Positions 25,601 to 36,700 of a stretch of 64,000 nucleotides of DNA are shown here, piece by piece. The stretch's first letter is position 1; every line of letters starts with the position of its first letter. The stretch lies in assembly GCA_003508835.1 (NCBI GenBank), contig PUFA01000062.1, forward strand, positions 3,386,001-3,450,000. Reading direction: 5' to 3'. The DNA comes from Eonycteris spelaea. Its lineage: Eukaryota > Chordata > Mammalia > Chiroptera > Pteropodidae. A program made the translations under genes and the position numbers. Under the pieces are notes generated by a model. It saw only the letters and a program-made list of their open reading frames with translations, made no database searches and was not told where the DNA came from.

Positions 25601-25800
25601 AATGTCACACATTCTATTATCAATCCCAAATTTGGCACTTGCTAGATGTGTAATTTTGCCAAAGTTATTTAAACTCTCTCAGCCTCAGTTTCCAACGTGC
25701 AAAATTCAAACAATGGTATCTACCTCTTGAAGTCAGAGTTCCAAGTAAAAACTATTGTAAAGTGTTTAATAGAGTGTACAAGCAACATGGTTGCTTAAGA
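25601..25800 (+). repeat. MIR SINE
   Basis: MIR core order is visible: 'tttggcacttgctagatgtg', 'taattttgccaaagttattt', 'aaactctctcagcctcagtt', 'caatggtatctacctcttg' and 'attgtaaagtgtttaataga'. Confidence 0.8.
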
Positions 25801-26940
25801 AGAAGCTGATTTAGGAGCAAAAAAAGGGGAAGACCCAACATGGTCCACTTGTTTTTATTTCATGATTACCCTTAAAATGCTTTTCTCTTTATTAAGCTTA
25901 ATGTCTCACAATTGTTCAGTGTTGTCAATTTTATTATTCCTTGAATTATTTATTATGGTTTTTTAAATTTACTATTTAGCTCAATAATGAATTAAATAAG
26001 CTTTTTAAAAATTCCAAGAGGATACTTTTTTAAAGTTACTAATAATGCTTGTTATGAATTTTTCATTTTTGTTGTGCTGTCAAATACAGATGATGGAACT
26101 AATTTTTGGTTGGGATTTATTGAGATTTTCTTATGGCTCAGTATATATTTATCTGTGTATATATATTTGTATGTGTATATATACATATTATAATACTTTG
26201 AAAAATCCAATAGATACCTGAAGAAAATTTAAATTTAGGCTCTGTAGGGTACATAGTTATATTATAACCTTATATTAATTTTCTTTGTCCTTATATATTA
26301 ATGTATTTGCTTTGTCATATTAATGTATTTTCTTTTGAAATAAAAAGGAATAGTGAAGTTTGCCACAATAATGCCTATGACAGTTCTCACTTGCTTCATG
26401 TTATTAGACAAACTTAAAATGAAATTGTCGTTTTAAAGGGTAGATCTTGTAATTAAAGAAACTTGTTGCACTTTTGACAACTTGTTTCGACTTCCTGGCC
26501 TTTCCTCTCTTTATAACAGGGAGCTTGACTAATTGGTTTTCAACTTTAGTCCCAATTGCAAATTCTAGGACAACTGAAAATTTCCATTTGCTATCCTGTT
26601 GCATTAAATTTATGTGGTGCTACAAATTTTATTTTTTCCCTTTAACCTTTTTGATACCCTATGAGAATTTGAGAGAGGCCGATTCAGAGTAAATGAGAGA
26701 CAAAACCAAAACGAACAAACAAAAGCAACTTGAAACTAGAGGTGCGCTTGTTTCTTTTTAAAATTGAAATCCACGAAATAAACTCTCCACTAAGAGAGTG
26801 AGGTATTGTAGACCTGCGAAGAAAATGAGAAATAAGATTTAAGTAGTGGTGAAAATTAGTCTCTTCATTTTAATGAAATAGAATTGTCTACAAGTCAATT
26901 CTATTCATATATTTTGTGGGTCACACAAAGACCATACATT
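25801..26940. other. Gene-free AT-rich stretch
   Basis: No gene is seen. An AT/TG-rich low-complexity section lies at about 26140-26195. The rest is unassigned. Confidence 0.45.
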
Positions 26941-27160
26941 CATTCAATTGCTACTTTATCAATTAATTAATTCACTTATTCAAGAACATTCATCTGTAAA
27001 AAGCAAGGCATGGTGGGTCACGCACGTAGTGCTGTGGAGTTATTTGAAGATTAATATGACAGTGAATTTGTACTTGCAGAATTTGTCATACAGTGGGGAG
27101 ACAACACATGGTCACAATTAAGTAAATATAGATATGGAGAAATTTTTATTTTTTTAGTAG
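26941..27160 (-). repeat. L2 LINE 3' end, antisense
   Basis: The plus strand shows a decayed antisense L2 end: 'cacttattcaagaacattca', 'agcaaggcatggtgggtcac', 'tatgacagtgaatttgtact', 'agaatttgtcatacagtggg' and 'gagacaacacatggtcacaa'. Confidence 0.45.
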
Positions 27161-28439
27161 CTGGTATAAGACTTCATTTTATGAAAAGACTCCCACCACC
27201 ATGTCACCTCTTGGTGTTTTTTATGACAATTTGGTGAGCTCACACTTGGACAGAGAGGGAACCTCCAAGGTCTGGCTCTCAGGGGCCCAGCTTCCTAAGG
27301 AAGGAAAGCTCTTTGCTTAGTGGGGAAGCTTTGGCTGGTGCAGAGGTCACTCTGGCCCAGTACTCACTGTTCCAGGAGAGCATAAGAAGACATCTGGGCA
27401 GAACTGCTGAGGGGCTGGAATAAGACAGAAAATAGCTAATAGGAATTTAAAATGATTTTTAAATTGTTTGTTGAGAATCTGTAATGTCCTATGAGTTATA
27501 TAATTTTCTATAAAAAAATCTTTGTTTCTCATCAGTTAATTTATTAAGTGTACTTTGGGGGAAATGTTAAAGAGTGTAGAGCATACAGGTTGGTATCAGG
27601 TTAAAACAGAAATGGTTGCATAGATTTTAGAAACCAAAGGAAAAAAAGAAAGCTGACATTTGGGTAAAAGCAAAATTTTTGATGTGGCATAACTTATCCA
27701 CAAAATTACACCTTCCCCTATGGGAGTTTGGAAAACTGAAATATGATTTCCCATTGTATAGTTAAAAGATCCGTGGGGACAAAGATATTTGAAACAGCTG
27801 TCTTTGGAAAATGGGACTTAGGACATTTCTGAATTGATAACATAATAGTAATACAGTTCTTGCCAAATTGCTAGGTATATTAGAGTAATCCTTATGAAAA
27901 CCTAAGATTTGTTTTAATAAACAAAAGAGTTCTAAAAGTTATCTAGAATAATAAACATGTAAATGAACATTTAGAAAAAATTAATGAAAAAACAAAATAC
28001 AGATGAGTAGTTTCAGCATTTTAATAGTGATCTTGAGAATAGGCAGATCAACGTTCTCAGATTCCTTGAAATATACTGATTAGGCTAAAGAAGATATTAG
28101 AATTGAATCCTGAAGGGAAAGATTATTCAATAATAAAATTAGCTTGTCATTTTGAGGAAAAACCCACAATTTAAGCCCTAACATTTCATATCTTATATAA
28201 AAACATCATTCGAATCAAATAGTTTAAAATATAGACATATACAAAAATAAATAAAATGTAATAACTATCAAAAATTTTTTGAAGAAAGACTAAGCATATA
28301 ACTGGCAAATTTTAGAGGCAACTAAAGTCGTTTTAGCTTTGAATGTCCATAGTTGATAAAGTAGGATTTATATAAATTAGAGTATAATTTAGGGTAATTT
28401 AGAATATAATTTAGGATCTAATTAAATCACAATTTGAAG
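27161..28439. other. Gene-free stretch
   Basis: No gene is seen. The segment 27185-27375 is richer in G+C than its flanks and may be a decayed repeat I cannot name. The remainder is AT-rich and unassigned. Confidence 0.4.
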
Positions 28440-28720
28440 GAAGGAGAGTTCATTTTGTATTGTTGCAGTTGAGGAAAGCACATCAGGACCTGAATTGGTC
28501 CTTAAGAGAAAGAAAAGATTTGTTCAGAATAGAGGAAGTAGACAAGGAAGGTGAGGGTGAGGTCCTGTAACTACGAGACATTTGCAGGGACAAGTGATAT
28601 CCTGCTGGCCTGTTGGGGATAGAGTGTGCTGTTGGGAAGAGATGAGAGGTCAGATTAAGAAGGCCTCGAGAATCAACCTCGGACCGTGCGCTGATGCTGC
28701 AAAATCATTAGAAGTTGTGG
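28440..28720 (-). repeat. Possible L2 LINE fragment, antisense
   Basis: It is purine-rich with phrases such as 'aaggtgagggtgaggtcctg', 'tgttgggaagagatgagagg' and 'tcagattaagaaggcc', as in antisense L2 ORF2. It is diverged, and the family call is tentative. Confidence 0.35.
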
Positions 28721-28789
28721 AAAATTAGACCTGACATAAACATGGGAAGAAATGTAGTTTATTTTTGTTTTCAGTTATTTTCTTTCCAT

Positions 28790-29240
28790 TTTTTTTCACC
28801 TGGTGTGTTACCTTTTCAATATAAATCTCCAGAGAGAAAAAGCCGAAACTTTCTTTCCGTGAAAATCTCTTTACGCCCCCTCGTTCTGAGTGGGAAAGGC
28901 AGATTCTGCTCACAGCGGTTAAAACGTTAGAGCCAAGCGACAGGAGAGGAGCAAGCACGTGGCATAATTGTTCTGTGCCAGTCAGCACCATCTATTTCTG
29001 ATCGAGTGCATTTTCAACTAAGGATTCCAGCACAGTGCCAGATAAGGTTTGTCTTGCCACAGCTTGTGACTTCTGAAACAGTAAGACATTCTCCAGTGTG
29101 ATGAAATATGGGGTAACACCTCTTGGCATTTACCACTTTTTTCATTACAGTGCTCTCTCTCATCTCCTCTGCCCTTTCATTAGTGATTCGAGCTCTAGGT
29201 CTGATAACCCGACTTGCTCATGACATCTGCCCTGCAACAA
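28790..29240. promoter_or_regulatory. Candidate unique/conserved block
   Basis: It has balanced composition, several retained CpGs (near 28843, 28875, 28914, 28925, 28938, 28958) and no repeat landmark. CpG retention in non-repeat desert DNA can mark regulatory or young DNA. Two opposing short frames (28715-28930 plus, 28725-28991 minus) cover part of it, with no recognisable product. Confidence 0.25.
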
Positions 29241-29389
29241 AGTGATGGGGATGGTAAGATTTGGGATCAGTTTTTACAGAAGGATTTGCTAAATTCTAGA
29301 AATGATCAATAAAAATGGCTCATATCTATAACTATATGTATACATGTAATAGTTAAACTAGTAATTTGCATGTGTTTTATCATTTAATT

Positions 29390-29575
29390 TTTGAATGATA
29401 AAATTATCCCAAGGTAAGTATCCATGTTACATATGAGGAAACTGAGGCTGTAGAGGTTAATTAGCTTGCCAGGATCACAGAACTGGCCAGTAACAGAGCT
29501 AGCATTTGAACCTAGAAGTGTAGCTCCAAATCCCAGGTTCTTAGCCGCTGCATCGTATTGCATCTACCATTCACT
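29390..29575 (-). repeat. MIR SINE, antisense
   Basis: It is a well-preserved antisense MIR: 'catatgaggaaactgaggct', 'gtagaggttaattagcttgc', 'caggatcacagaactggcca', 'gtaacagagctagcatttga', 'acctagaagtgtagctccaa' and 'ttcttagccgctgcatcgta'. Confidence 0.9.
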
Positions 29576-29579
29576 ATGT

Positions 29580-30115
29580 GTTGAATCCTCATTTGTCAAG
29601 CTTCAGTTAAATCTTACCTTCTCTCTGGAGACTTCTTCAATGCTTGACCCAATTTACTAACTATGCTCTTTAGCGTCCCAGTACATTTTACTGGTACCTT
29701 TACTATAAGTGTAATCCATTTTATAGTTTACAATGAAGGTTGTGAATTGCAGAATGAATTGGGCTAATATACTATTTTGATTAACTAGTACAATTTTTTA
29801 AAAATAGTTTATTTTGAAAGCCTCTGCATGAAGCATGCACTCTACGGTTATTTAGAGTACCTACAATTCCCTAATATCTTATACTTAGCTAGTTACTCTT
29901 GTATTTCCTACCTGTCCTTTCAAAGGCTTTTGCAGTTGAGTTTTATGGATTGTGAAGTTGACCCCCTGCCTGTTTTTCTTTCTATACTTCCCCCTCTTCT
30001 GCAAACCTCTCAACTAGATTAAGAGCTCTCTGAAGTAAGACCCTATGTTTTATTCATCTTTTACTTCCATCATTATATGCCACAGTGCCTAGAATATAGT
30101 AAGAATTAAATAAAA
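29580..30115 (+). repeat. L2 LINE 3' region
   Basis: The L2 3' end is recognisable, ending with 'agagctctctgaagtaagac', 'cctatgttttattcatcttt', 'ccacagtgcctagaatatag' and 'taagaattaaataaa'. The upstream portion ('aatcttaccttctctctgga', 'gacttcttcaatgc') fits the ORF2 end. A middle part is decayed. Confidence 0.7.
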
Positions 30116-30119
30116 AGGA

Positions 30120-31309
30120 ACTTGAAATTTCTTGGCTTGTTTTTCTCAATACTTAGGATATACAACTTCTAAAAAAAGTTCTCTTAATGTTTCCAAGAAT
30201 TTTCAAATGGATATTATCACTAACCTTGACATAAACCATTTAAAAAAATGGCTTAAGTGGAACTTGTAGTCATTGCTTTAGAACTAGCTTTTGTTTAAAG
30301 ATAACATATAAACAAATTAAGGAAAACCTCTCCCCTCAGCAAAAATGATTAAATTTAGTCAAATGTCTAATACCGATCTGGCCAAACAGCTATTTGGGAA
30401 GCAGTATTAGCTTCCAACACTGTATGAGTCTAGATATAGTTACAATAATTATGTCATTATTTTCTGACAGCATATTATTTTTCTAATCTATAGTAACACT
30501 CATCTTGGAAAACAACCTACATTAACACCAATCTGTTATCTGTAAATTAAAAATCAAGCCAAATCTTTTAAAATATCATGAAATAATTTTCACTTTTTTC
30601 TTTACTGGAGTCAAAGCCAACATTTAAATTTGAAAATTGTTAACATTACCTTCACTCCCTTGTTTTTATGTGAGAAGCAGAATCAGAAAAGGACATAGGT
30701 TAAATTACTTATAATTATTTTTTTTGAAGAAGACTGCCCTCAGATCAATATTCATAGCATTCTAACAATAATTTTGTTCTGAAATAGATTTGCTCAATAG
30801 ATTATATTCATGATCCAGCTGTACTGAAATGTAAAATTACCTCAGGTAAACTAAATATGTTTTGAATGTGTTACTTCTAATAATTATTATTTTAAATTGT
30901 TAGTTATTGGGCAAAACTGAATTTTTCAAGATATCATGAAGGTAATACACTGAAATAGAAGAGATTGAAAATGTTATATGCACTACAATTGAATATAGGC
31001 AGTAGTGTTTATTAAAATCTTATTACACATAATGTGGAATCAAGCTTTTTTTTGTGTTGTTTGATGGCATCCATTTGCAGTTTTGAGTACTATCAGCTTC
31101 ATTTACTCTAAACACTTCACAAAATGCCACTCAAAAGATGACCTCACTTCTGTGAGGATGTAGTAAAGATTTGCATTCTAAAGAGAAGAATGCAAATTCA
31201 TAAGACCTATACTTTGGACATTTTTTTAACAGTTTGATTTTAAATTAGACCAATTTCACTGCACTTATGGATAAAAGTGAATCATAATTTTCCTTTAAAT
31301 CTTGGGCAA
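30120..31309. other. Gene-free AT-rich stretch
   Basis: No gene, RNA gene or assignable repeat is visible. Confidence 0.45.
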
Positions 31310-31640
31310 ATCATCAAAAATATGAAATTAAAGCTGCACAGTGATTGTCATGCATGGCTGGAAGCGGTAACCACTTCAACTTTTGAAATACACTGTGATT
31401 GGTGTTCATGTGGACCACATTTTAATATTAAGCTGTAAGCTTAATTATAAAGGATTATTAGCAGATCATAAGAGGACTACAATGAAATAGGGCCCTGCAG
31501 AGTGGAATATTATTAGCTGTCTAATCTTCAAGTCATATCTTCCCTTCGGGTTGACATGTTTCTTCAGTATGAGCTGCATGGCCTGGTTTTAATAAAAGCT
31601 ACCAGTTTCTACCTTCCGCATTTTTAGCAAAAAGTCTATT
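31310..31640. promoter_or_regulatory. Candidate conserved non-coding block
   Basis: It is unique-looking, with dense homeodomain-type cores (ATTA/TAAT and 'attatta' near 31455 and 31510) and the unusual phrase 'ggataaaagtgaatcat' upstream. There is no repeat landmark and no open frame. Texture suggests an enhancer-like element, and conservation is untested. Confidence 0.3.
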
Positions 31641-32764
31641 TCTGCATTGTTGTTGGTTTAATTTTTTGTTTCTTTGTTTTCTGGTTATTTACTTGGTTGG
31701 ATTTCTCCTTGTAGTGTTCTATGATCCTTAGAAGTTGAGCTTCATAATGTGATCTCTCAAAAGCTATTTGTGAACTTAACTGTATTGGCTAATAAGTGTG
31801 GGTTGATAAAAATAAAATGAGCAGGATATAAGATGAGCTGATCTCTATTGTATTTCTTTGGTAAAGATAAAAAATAAAATATATGAATGTTTAAAAGCAC
31901 TTGGGATTCTCCGTTTAAAATCTTGCAGTTTTCACAGTAAAACTGCAATTAGGCAAAGAATCAGTGCTGCCTGTTATGCTTTTCAACAGATGATAGGAGT
32001 AGCGAGGAATAAGCAACTCTGTCTTTTATAATGTGGGGGCAACATTGTCTTAAAATAGCACTTATGTTGACTTTTGTCATGTTAACTGTGGGAACTTTGG
32101 GGGAAATACATTTAGGTACTTGAAGACTATAAGTTAAAAGATAAGGCCAACTGATATTGTGAACAGCGTGCCTGAGAAGTAAATTGCATGGAGAAACTAA
32201 ACATGACAGGCTTAGATAAAACACTTATTATGATTAATACCAGAAGTAGTAACAAGCTCATTTCTTTCTGTAGCTCCAGAAAACCTTGCTTTTACCTGAT
32301 AATGTTTATGGCTCCAGCTCACTCACCGATGTCCCACACTTTCTTAATGGCAGGCTACTAATCTGCGAAACATCAGGACTTTAGTAATTCTTCCTTCTCT
32401 GATTTTCACCTTTCCTTAGAAGATTTACAAATCATTGCTCTCAAATTCCCACTCAAGAGTTTAAAAGAGGTAGGCCAGATAGGCAATACTCACTGAAACA
32501 AACTAAGATTTAATATCATTTGTTTTCTTAAATATAATTGGATGTTATTGGCCGTTGTTTTTGGAGAGTGTACAGGAATATAGTAAAGCAATTTCATCCG
32601 AGTCATTGCCAAGGAGAAAAAATGAGGTAGACTTTTCAAATCAACATTTAGGAACTTATTTTGGGCAAATGTGAGTGGCAGCAAGAGATGCAAATTCACG
32701 AAACTATTAACGTCTACAGAAGGCAAACTTATTTGCTTTTATTTATATCAGACATATTGACAAC
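31641..32764. other. Gene-free stretch
   Basis: No gene is seen. Short minus frames (31757-31948, 31961-32224, 32490-32726) have no recognisable domain. One 35-bp piece at 32641-32675 recurs at 34701-34735 (see findings). Confidence 0.4.
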
Positions 32765-33135
32765 TACATCTTCTTAGAACTGTAGAATTCTGAAGTTGGG
32801 AGAAAATGTAAAGGTCTTACTTATAATCTGACCCACTACAAACTATTATATCCCTGACATGTTCAGCTGTGAAGAGCTCATTATCACTTGAGGAAGCACT
32901 TTGATTTTCCAAACAGCTTTGTTCTTATCCAGTTCTAACCAGTATTGATTTGACATCAGTTGCTATATAACTTTGGCCTGCTTGTTGTAGTTTGGAATCT
33001 TGGCCCTGTCCAGAAAAAGTGGAATTCTTCTTTGACAAGGCAATTCTTCAAAACTTCTCTAAGACATGCCTTGTACTTGCAGAAAATTTCTTCAACTATT
33101 CAACCATTTCTCAAATGAAATTTTCCTTGGACAAC
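32765..33135 (+). repeat. Old mammalian interspersed repeat (family not named)
   Basis: The succession 'ctgaagttgggagaaaatgt', 'aaaggtcttacttataatct', 'gaagagctcattatcacttg', 'aggaagcactttgattttcc' and 'agacatgccttgtacttgca' follows a common ancient repeat whose intact form reads '...gggagctcactacctcatgagg...'. I recognise the pattern but cannot fix the family name from memory. Confidence 0.45.
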
Positions 33136-33305
33136 TTATTTCTTTAAAAATATATACTATTATTTTAGTATCCTGCTTAAAATACAGCAAAGAGCAGTTG
33201 AAAGTATACTTTACTCGATGAACTCTAAATTGCCTTTTTGGATAGTCATTTCTTAGATGACTGAAATACAATCAAGTAGAGAGCCATCAAAGAAGCTCTA
33301 AGCTT

Positions 33306-33368
33306 TTATTTTATTTTATTATTATTTTATTTTATTTTATTTATTTATTATATTTTATTTTATTTTTG
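33306..33368. repeat. TTTTA/TTTA simple repeat
   Basis: It consists of about 60 bp of imperfect TTTTA, TTTA and TTA units with no C or G. Confidence 0.9.
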
Positions 33369-35040
33369 TATAAAAGAGAACATATTAAGATCTGCTGCTG
33401 TTAAAATAGGCCTCTGTTTGAATTTTTGATATTTCAAAATAATTATGTCCAGCATTTTAAAATTAATTTCATTAGTATGGTCCAAATTTTCCAACCTAAT
33501 GAAATCTTATTTAAAGTCTTCCCTTCAAGTTCATTAAGGCATAAGTTAACAGTTTTCATAATTATATGTCTACGGAATTTAACCAAATTCACATTATACT
33601 CCATGGCACAAAGCAGACACTCGTTAAACACTGCAGGCAAACTACATGAGACTAAAGAAAACTTTTGATCTTTTCGCATCTTTAGTTCTGAGAAAAATGC
33701 TGGTGCACATAGTGCAGACTCAATAAATTCTTATCGAATAAATGAGTACATGAACAGATACGTGAAAAACTGTTACGTCATTAGTGACTGAATGTGGAAA
33801 TAGAAACTCATAAATAGTGTTACCAGTAAAAGATGCTAGAACCTACACAGTAGATGTGCCTCTGTAGGTGAAATCTACCTATTTCCAGTGACATTAAATT
33901 CACTTGAAAAATGGCAGCCCATGGAGATGGTTAGCAGAAAGTCAACAAGGAAGCTGCTGGTGTTTTCCTCTGTTCATTTCTTTCTTCTAATGATGGCGTG
34001 GAAAAGGCCAAATGTCTTACCTCTCTTCATAATTTCTCCTGGCTCAGGAGTAGTAACAAAATTCTCGCATGGCCAGCAAGAAATGTAAGTTTCAGGAGAA
34101 GTCGACAGCCACTAGACATTTTGTTTGTATTTCATCAGCTTTTCATTTATACTTTCTGTTCCAGGATTCACTCCAAATACCACACCACATTTAGTTATGA
34201 ATTTTCTTAGTCTCCTCTTGTCTGTCAGGGTTTCTCATTGTTTCCTTATTTTCATGATCCTGACATACCTGAGGAGTATTGCTCAAGTATTTTGCAGCAT
34301 GTTTTACAGTGTGAGTTTGTCTGATATTTTATTTATGATTACACTGGGATTTTATTCTATTTTAATATTTTTGTATGTTTTTGGTGAATACATATAATCG
34401 CTATTATGTATATTATAATTTATATAAAAATATATATTTATAATCACTATCTTCCCCACAATGAGCCTATTCTTCTCTCCCTATGTATTTTTTTCTTTTC
34501 TTAGTTGAAGTAGAGCAAATAATACCCAGAGAATTAACCAACCAATGCAACAACAACAAAGCAACATACAACTCCCTGATCACATTCCACAATTATGTTT
34601 TTGTTCATAACATTTTCCAGATGACTCAGTTCTGTCTGTATTTCCACTATTCACCCCCTTGGTGTTCAAGAGTCTCAGGTCATGAGATAGACTAACAGAG
34701 TCAATATTTGGGAACTTATTTTGGGCAAATGTGAGAGTTGCCTTCCAACTTATGTTTACAATAACACCTGTGCTACATGCAGATTGATTTCTTTAGCTGT
34801 TTTTGGTGATGTTTACTTTTATGCCCACATATAATTTTTATGGATTTTCATCTTCCTTGGTCACTTACTGTTTTAGAATGTTTAGTTTTATTTACCTTTC
34901 AGTCAACACAAGATTGTGCACTTTTAGAGAATATGACACAATATTTACTATAACCAGAAGTTTTTTCCAGTTAGGTGAAAAGCCCTCTTCACCAACATTT
35001 CTACCAATTTTGTTTTATCTCCTGTTCTTCATTGTACTCA
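33369..35040. other. Gene-free AT-rich stretch
   Basis: No gene is seen. A possible decayed L2 3' end (plus) lies around 33690-33755 ('atagtgcagactcaataaat' and following). Several short plus frames between 33888 and 35096 overlap in different frames and lack domains. Confidence 0.4.
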
Positions 35041-35240
35041 TTTTTTTAGTTCACCAAATATCTATTGGGTGGCTATGTGGCTATAGTAAATGCTAAGAGT
35101 TATCAGGATACAAAAATGAATCAATTATGTGTTGTACTCAAAAAACTTACAGCCTACAAAGGGAGATTAGATACATGCAAAAATAAATGTGATAAATTGT
35201 ACAACATGATGTTTACCTTCGTTACCAGCATATATAAAAC
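35041..35240 (-). repeat. L2 LINE 3' end, antisense
   Basis: The plus strand gives 'tcaccaaatatctattgggt', 'gctaagagttatcaggatac', 'aaaaatgaatcaattatgtg', 'ctcaaaaaacttacagccta', then 'gggagattagatacatg'. This is the antisense L2 3' terminus in order. Confidence 0.7.
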
Positions 35241-35424
35241 ATTGTAAAACTTGTAATGAGTATATAGTTTATTGAAATTGTGAAGATCATGTTTGAGGTA
35301 GTCCATGAATGCTTGAACACAGAAGAAGAAAATAGCATGCCAGATCAAAGTAGCGGCAGAAAAAATAAGTGTGAAAATGTCTTCTTTATTCAGAGAATAA
35401 CAAATTGCTCATTTTGACTGGATT

Positions 35425-36320
35425 GTAGGATGAACAGTCATTGGAGAATTACAAATTAAAACGCAACTTGTTAGAATGGTCATCATCAAAAAGACGAGAG
35501 ATACCAAATGCTGGTCTCGATGTGGAGAAAAGAGAACGTTTGTGCACTGCTGGTGGGATTGTACATTGGTGTTGCCACTATGGAAAACAATGTGAAAGAT
35601 CCCGAAATATTAAATGTAGAACTACCACATGGTCCTAAATTTCCAATTCAGGGAGTATATTCAAAGCACACGGAAATGCTACTCAAAAAAAATCTGTGCC
35701 ACCATGTTCATTACAGCGTTATTTACAGTAACCAAACATGGAAACAACCTAAGCATTCGTAAATGGATGAATGAATAAAGAAATTGTGATACTGTGAGGA
35801 ATATAAAATTCAGTTATAAAAATGAGAAAATCTTCCTATTTGCAACAATATGGATAGATCTTAAAAACATCATGCTAAGAGAAATAAGTCAGACAGAGAA
35901 AGAACCATACTGTATGCTTATACATATGTGGAATCTGAAAAACAAACAAAACAAAATCATAGAAAAGAGATCAGACCTGTAAATATCAAGGGAAGAGGAA
36001 ATGATGATGATACAAACTTCCAGCTGTAAGATAAATAAGTCCTAGGGATATAATGTACAATGTTAACTATAGCTAACACTGGTATAGGATATATAGGAGA
36101 GTTTCTAAGAGAGTAGATTCTAAGAGTTCTCATCACAAGAATAATTTTTTTCTTTTCTTCTTTGTTTTCCTTCACTGTACCTATATGAGAACATGATTCC
36201 TAGCTGAACCTATTGTGGTAATCATTTTATAATACATGTAAGTCAAACCAGTATGCTGTATACCTTAAACTTACATAGTGATATATGTCAATTATTTCTC
36301 AATAAAACTAGGGGGGAAAG
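35425..36320 (+). repeat. L1 LINE 3' end (ORF2 stop region and 3' UTR)
   Basis: It contains the L1 ORF2 carboxy-terminal DNA ('gaatggtcatcatcaaaaag', 'atgctggtctcgatgtggag', 'gcactgctggtgggattgta') and then the 3' UTR ('ggaaacaacctaagcattcg', 'caacaatatggatagatctt', 'aaacttccagctgtaagat', 'ctaagagagtagattctaag'). It ends with an AATAAA at 36301-36306 and a short G run. Stops interrupt the coding part, so it is 5'-truncated and dead. Confidence 0.9.
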
Positions 36321-36700
36321 TATCAGGAAGCAGTTTGTAAAAATATTTTGGAATCAGATAAAAGATATGTCCTAATGTTTAGACTAAGAATATTGAGTTT
36401 TGTATTAATGATAATGTAGAAACACTGGAGATTTTGACTTGGAGAGTGTCACAAACAGAATCCAAGACAGATTAGAAGATGGACACTCTGGATCCTAGGA
36501 AGAGTTGGAATGGTTTTGGGGAGATAGAAACCATGAGACTTATGATTTAAGTTAGGTTGTTTAAGTTAAGTAGCAATGAGGCTCAGGAACACAGACGTAT
36601 TCATGGGTTTTAGACTAGAAAATAGATTCAAGAGACTCATGAGATGAGGACTTAGAATTATCAACAAAGCCAATATGCAACAATACAGTCATGATGTTAT
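36321..36700 (-). repeat. Possible L2 LINE fragment, antisense
   Basis: The text 'cacaaacagaatccaagaca' with 'ggaagagttggaatggtttt' and 'taagtagcaatgaggctcag' resembles antisense L2 internal sequence. It directly abuts the L1 3' end, so the L1 may have inserted in it. The assignment is tentative. Confidence 0.3.

Noticed and set aside
25329..25730. A 133-codon plus-strand frame rich in Ile, Leu and Phe, resembling a membrane protein
   Set aside because: The hydrophobic bias follows from AT-rich DNA, and its last third is a MIR element.
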